Origin: Schizochytrium sp. TIO01
Lineage: Eukaryota > Sar > Bigyra > Thraustochytrida > Thraustochytriidae
Length of the DNA: 64,000 nt
Reading direction: 5' to 3'
Assembly: GCA_004764695.1 (NCBI GenBank)
Contig: SMSO01000037.1
Coordinates: 1,855,747-1,919,746, forward strand
The notes under the pieces are model-generated. The model worked only from the letters and a program-made list of their open reading frames with translations. It was not told the origin of the DNA and searched no databases. This document shows, one piece after another, positions 61,801 to 64,000 of this stretch (its first letter is position 1; every line of letters begins with the position of its first letter). A program made the translations under genes and the position numbers.

Positions 61801-64000
61801 AGCCACCGCCAGGCAAATATCGAGTTCGCTTCAAACTGCATGAAGATATGCCATATTACTTCACATGCTCAAAACCACCACTCAACCGTCTTCCATTGCT
61901 AAATGTCCCTCTACGACCCTTATTTGAAAGTCTTGGAGGACAAAATCTACTGAATTTATTCTCGGCTCTCATTCTCGAGTTTTCTGTGCTACTAGTGACA
62001 AGTCGTCTGGACCTTTTATCAAACTCAATTACTGGTTTACTTTCTCTTCTTTGGCCCCTCAAGTGGCAAGGCAACGTGGTTCCTGTGCTCCCCAATAATC
62101 CTCAGATGATGGAGCTTGTGCACTCGCCAGTTCCAATCATTATTGGAATTCATCGCTCTCAGGTACCTCGTGATCCAAGTATTCGCGACTCTGTGGTTTT
62201 TGTTGATCTTGACGAGAATACTGTCGAACTACCTCGTGATCGCGATCTCCCTATAATGCCAAGCCGAAGTTTGAAGAAACTATGGGATGCTCTTCGCGGG
62301 GTTGTTTACATTAACACTGGCACAGATAAACCGATTGAAAAGAGCAAACGCAGTTCTATTGGTGGATACAGTATGCGTGAACGTCGCAATAGTCGACGCC
62401 GACGAACACAGCGATACTCCGATACCAGTGCCGCTTCAGATTTGTCTTCGGGTTTAGACCCTGCCGGTCCTGGAAGAATTGTTACTGATTTTCTTGAAGA
62501 GGATGTCTCGAAACAGACTCTGCCTGTTTTAGAAGCCTCAACACAAGATTTTAACAATGCAGTTCGAAAGATTTTCCTTGAGTTCTTTGTCTCCCTGATT
62601 GGCGACTATCGCTGGTACATGGGTGGTCTTGAAGAAGACGGAGATGAACTTATTGATCGAGAATCTTTCTTGCGCGACCACAAGGACTCCGCAACAAGCC
62701 GGGAGTTTCTGAACGAGTTTATCAGTACTCAGATGATGCAGTCCTTTTTTGACTCTCGTGTTTTTGCTGCAGAGCACAACTTTGAGATTATGCTCTTCGA
62801 TGCTTGGATTGATCATCTTGGCCAAGCCCGAACGACTCCACCACCTTCTGTATTGGCGAACTCAGTCAATATGGTAGATCCTGTCTCTGCCAATGAAGGT
62901 GATGGTAACGCTCCCTCTTATAGTAAACATACGATCAAAGCTTCCTTCCTAGATGACACATCCCAGGCCGATCGGAGCAATTATGATGTAGCACCTCCAT
63001 CTGCAGAGGACTACGAGGGTGCTGCTCACTTTAAAATGAACAGTAGAACTTTCCCAGATACCTTGCATTGGCGCGGGCTACCATCTCCCCGTGCAGTGCC
63101 TAGTTTGATTCGTGCGCGACGCGGTTCTCACCTCTTGCGTAATGTTGATAAAGTGTCGCATGTACTAGAGAGCGTTAACCTTTCTTTCTTCACCAAAGAA
63201 CGATTGTTCCGTGCTCGTTTTAGTCTTGTGAAACGTTATGCTCGTGCTGGTCTGCAAGATGTCAAAGAACTTTCGAACGTGATCGATAATCTTATTCGTC
63301 ATTTGGAAGAGTATGCAGGGACTATGGACAAGGCTTTTAAAGACACTGAGGGGAAATTGCGTGCCCGGGCGCTCGACCCATCACTCGAGCCTAACCCCTA
63401 TATGAGAAGCACGGTTTGGCCAGGTGTAGTGCAAGAGTCTGAGCAACATACCAAGTTATGTCGAGATATGGCTGGAGAACTCACGATAAATTTGAGCTAT
63501 TCTCTGAAGGAGGTAATTCGAGCACTTGGAAACTCATACGATATCTTGGTGGAATCTGAAGTAAAGCATATGAGTGCCATTTCTTCACGAAAGACAGCCA
63601 TGGAGCTGTCAAAGAAGAACAAGGAGATTGCTCTTTTGGAATACACTAAGATTGAAAAGGCCTTCACAGAGATGCAAGAACAGCTACAGCGGCAAAATCT
63701 GGAAGAAAAGCGAATGCACCAAGCAACAGCAATGTCTAAATACTATCGCAGTGCAACCCCATCTACGCGTAAGAAGCGCCGTGGGAAGCGGCGTTCGGGT
63801 GTTGGTGAACCTCTGGAAGCTATATTGGGTAACACCTCACCCGGAACCCCAAGTCGCCGTGAAAGTATTACCAGTGGACAGACTCCAGCAAGTGGAGGAA
63901 GTATGGATGCAACTCACCATAGTTGGGTAGGTATGAGTGATTTGCATAATGACCTCGCTTCTCCTCAATCTTTCCAATCTCGTTTTGTGAATTTGGGAAG
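58825..64000 (+). CDS. DENN-domain protein with F-BAR-like region, frame-split, 3' end outside window
   Basis: Starts at ATG 58825 (MSMDSLKHGK) and runs off the window, at least about 1724 residues. Three frames must be joined: 58825-59778, about 59780-60763 and about 60765-64000, each by a +1 step at a TGC-TAA-T. Part 1 is an acidic, Ser/Asp-rich, probably disordered tail. Part 2 carries the uDENN part (about 60030-60360: RYPSYDYTDLPLNP, CHPIGMAI, EYSFLMTDASH, HATCLSFYDVV). Part 3 carries the central DENN core (about 61660-62250: ITFVSPFPFYTLFGAVLREL, PVPIIIGIHRS, VVFVDLDENTVELP) and dDENN (about 62550-62740). A helical F-BAR-like stretch follows (about 63190-63710: KELSNVIDNLIRHLEEYAG, WPGVVQESEQH). 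DENN proteins are guanine-nucleotide exchange factors for Rab GTPases; an F-BAR would bind curved membrane, suggesting a role in endocytic traffic. If the shifts are false, the three parts could be separate or broken genes. Confidence 0.75.
59773..59782 (+). other. Putative +1 frameshift site 1 (GAA TGC TAA T)
   Basis: The acidic reading frame ends GAA TGC TAA and the following frame carries on in style (NVADNDDELDL). Skipping the T of the stop joins them as Cys-Asn. It lies just after a GAT/GAA trinucleotide run. Confidence 0.5.
60758..60767 (+). other. Putative +1 frameshift site 2 (GAC TGC TAA T)
   Basis: The uDENN-containing frame ends GAC TGC TAA and the next frame continues NNADASSPETEVDQ. 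Same geometry and the same TGC-TAA-T core as site 1, about 985 bases away. Confidence 0.5.

Noticed and set aside
1-64000. tRNA, rRNA, CRISPR array or bacterial operon
   Set aside because: I looked for T-loop signatures, clover-leaf-like blocks and regularly spaced identical repeats with unique spacers; none was convincing. The only regular array (57000-57110) has short variable units unlike CRISPR.

Overview
The window looks like nuclear DNA from a single-celled eukaryote. It has long, mostly intron-free genes for typically eukaryotic proteins: a UBR-type N-recognin E3 ligase, exportin-7, a DENN-domain protein, a mitochondrial glutaryl-CoA dehydrogenase, an N-myristoylation-type PP2C phosphatase and a SPATA4-like CH-domain protein. 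These are separated by kilobases of AT-rich, microsatellite-laden spacer. The intron-poor genes together with an axoneme-type CH protein would suit a flagellated stramenopile such as a labyrinthulid/thraustochytrid, but that placement is inference; the sequence alone does not fix the taxon. No prokaryotic operon structure, rRNA, tRNA or CRISPR array was seen.

Layout. 1-13.2 kb: the 3' end of a UBR ubiquitin ligase (+), then three minus-strand genes: an EcsC-like multi-pass membrane protein with a long acidic tail, a PP2C phosphatase, and glutaryl-CoA dehydrogenase. 13.2-20.8 kb: gene-poor, with tandem duplications, a weak integrase-like remnant and microsatellites. 20.8-32.2 kb: three paralogous plus-strand aldehyde dehydrogenases. 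Between the second and third lie a decayed gene remnant (minus) and an IS607-type mobile element with a broken serine-recombinase gene (tnpA) and an intact TnpB/Fanzor-type RNA-guided nuclease gene. Directly behind the nuclease gene is a foldable segment that is a good omega-RNA candidate. 32.6-40.1 kb: SPATA4-like CH/ARM protein (-), GT32 glycosyltransferase (+), START-domain protein (-). 44.3-52.7 kb: exportin-7 (+) and a membrane-anchored protein with three glycosyltransferase-like units (-). 52.7-58.8 kb: gene-poor, with a perfect 20-bp palindrome and a phased array of an AAGTG...TATAG motif. 58.8-64 kb: a large DENN plus F-BAR-like gene running off the window.

Two things stand out. First, the IS607/Fanzor element: the nuclease lacks the canonical RuvC-II glutamate (Pro in its place) but has a glutamate just before the YTSKTC zinc-finger lead-in, the rearranged arrangement associated with Fanzor-type enzymes. 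It is intact while its partner recombinase carries a stop codon and has no in-frame ATG. Second, the DENN gene is split over three reading frames. Both junctions require a +1 shift and both have the same context (GA-A/C, TGC, TAA, T), which none of the ordinary stop codons in the window shares. This could be programmed +1 frameshifting at a UGC-UAA-U site; assembly error or splicing must be excluded.

Metabolic links are limited. Glutaryl-CoA dehydrogenase (lysine/tryptophan degradation) and the aldehyde dehydrogenase cluster both serve oxidative catabolism. The GT32 enzyme and the triple glycosyltransferase-like protein probably act in the Golgi/ER lumen. The remaining genes are housekeeping trafficking, transport or signalling functions with no visible co-regulation.
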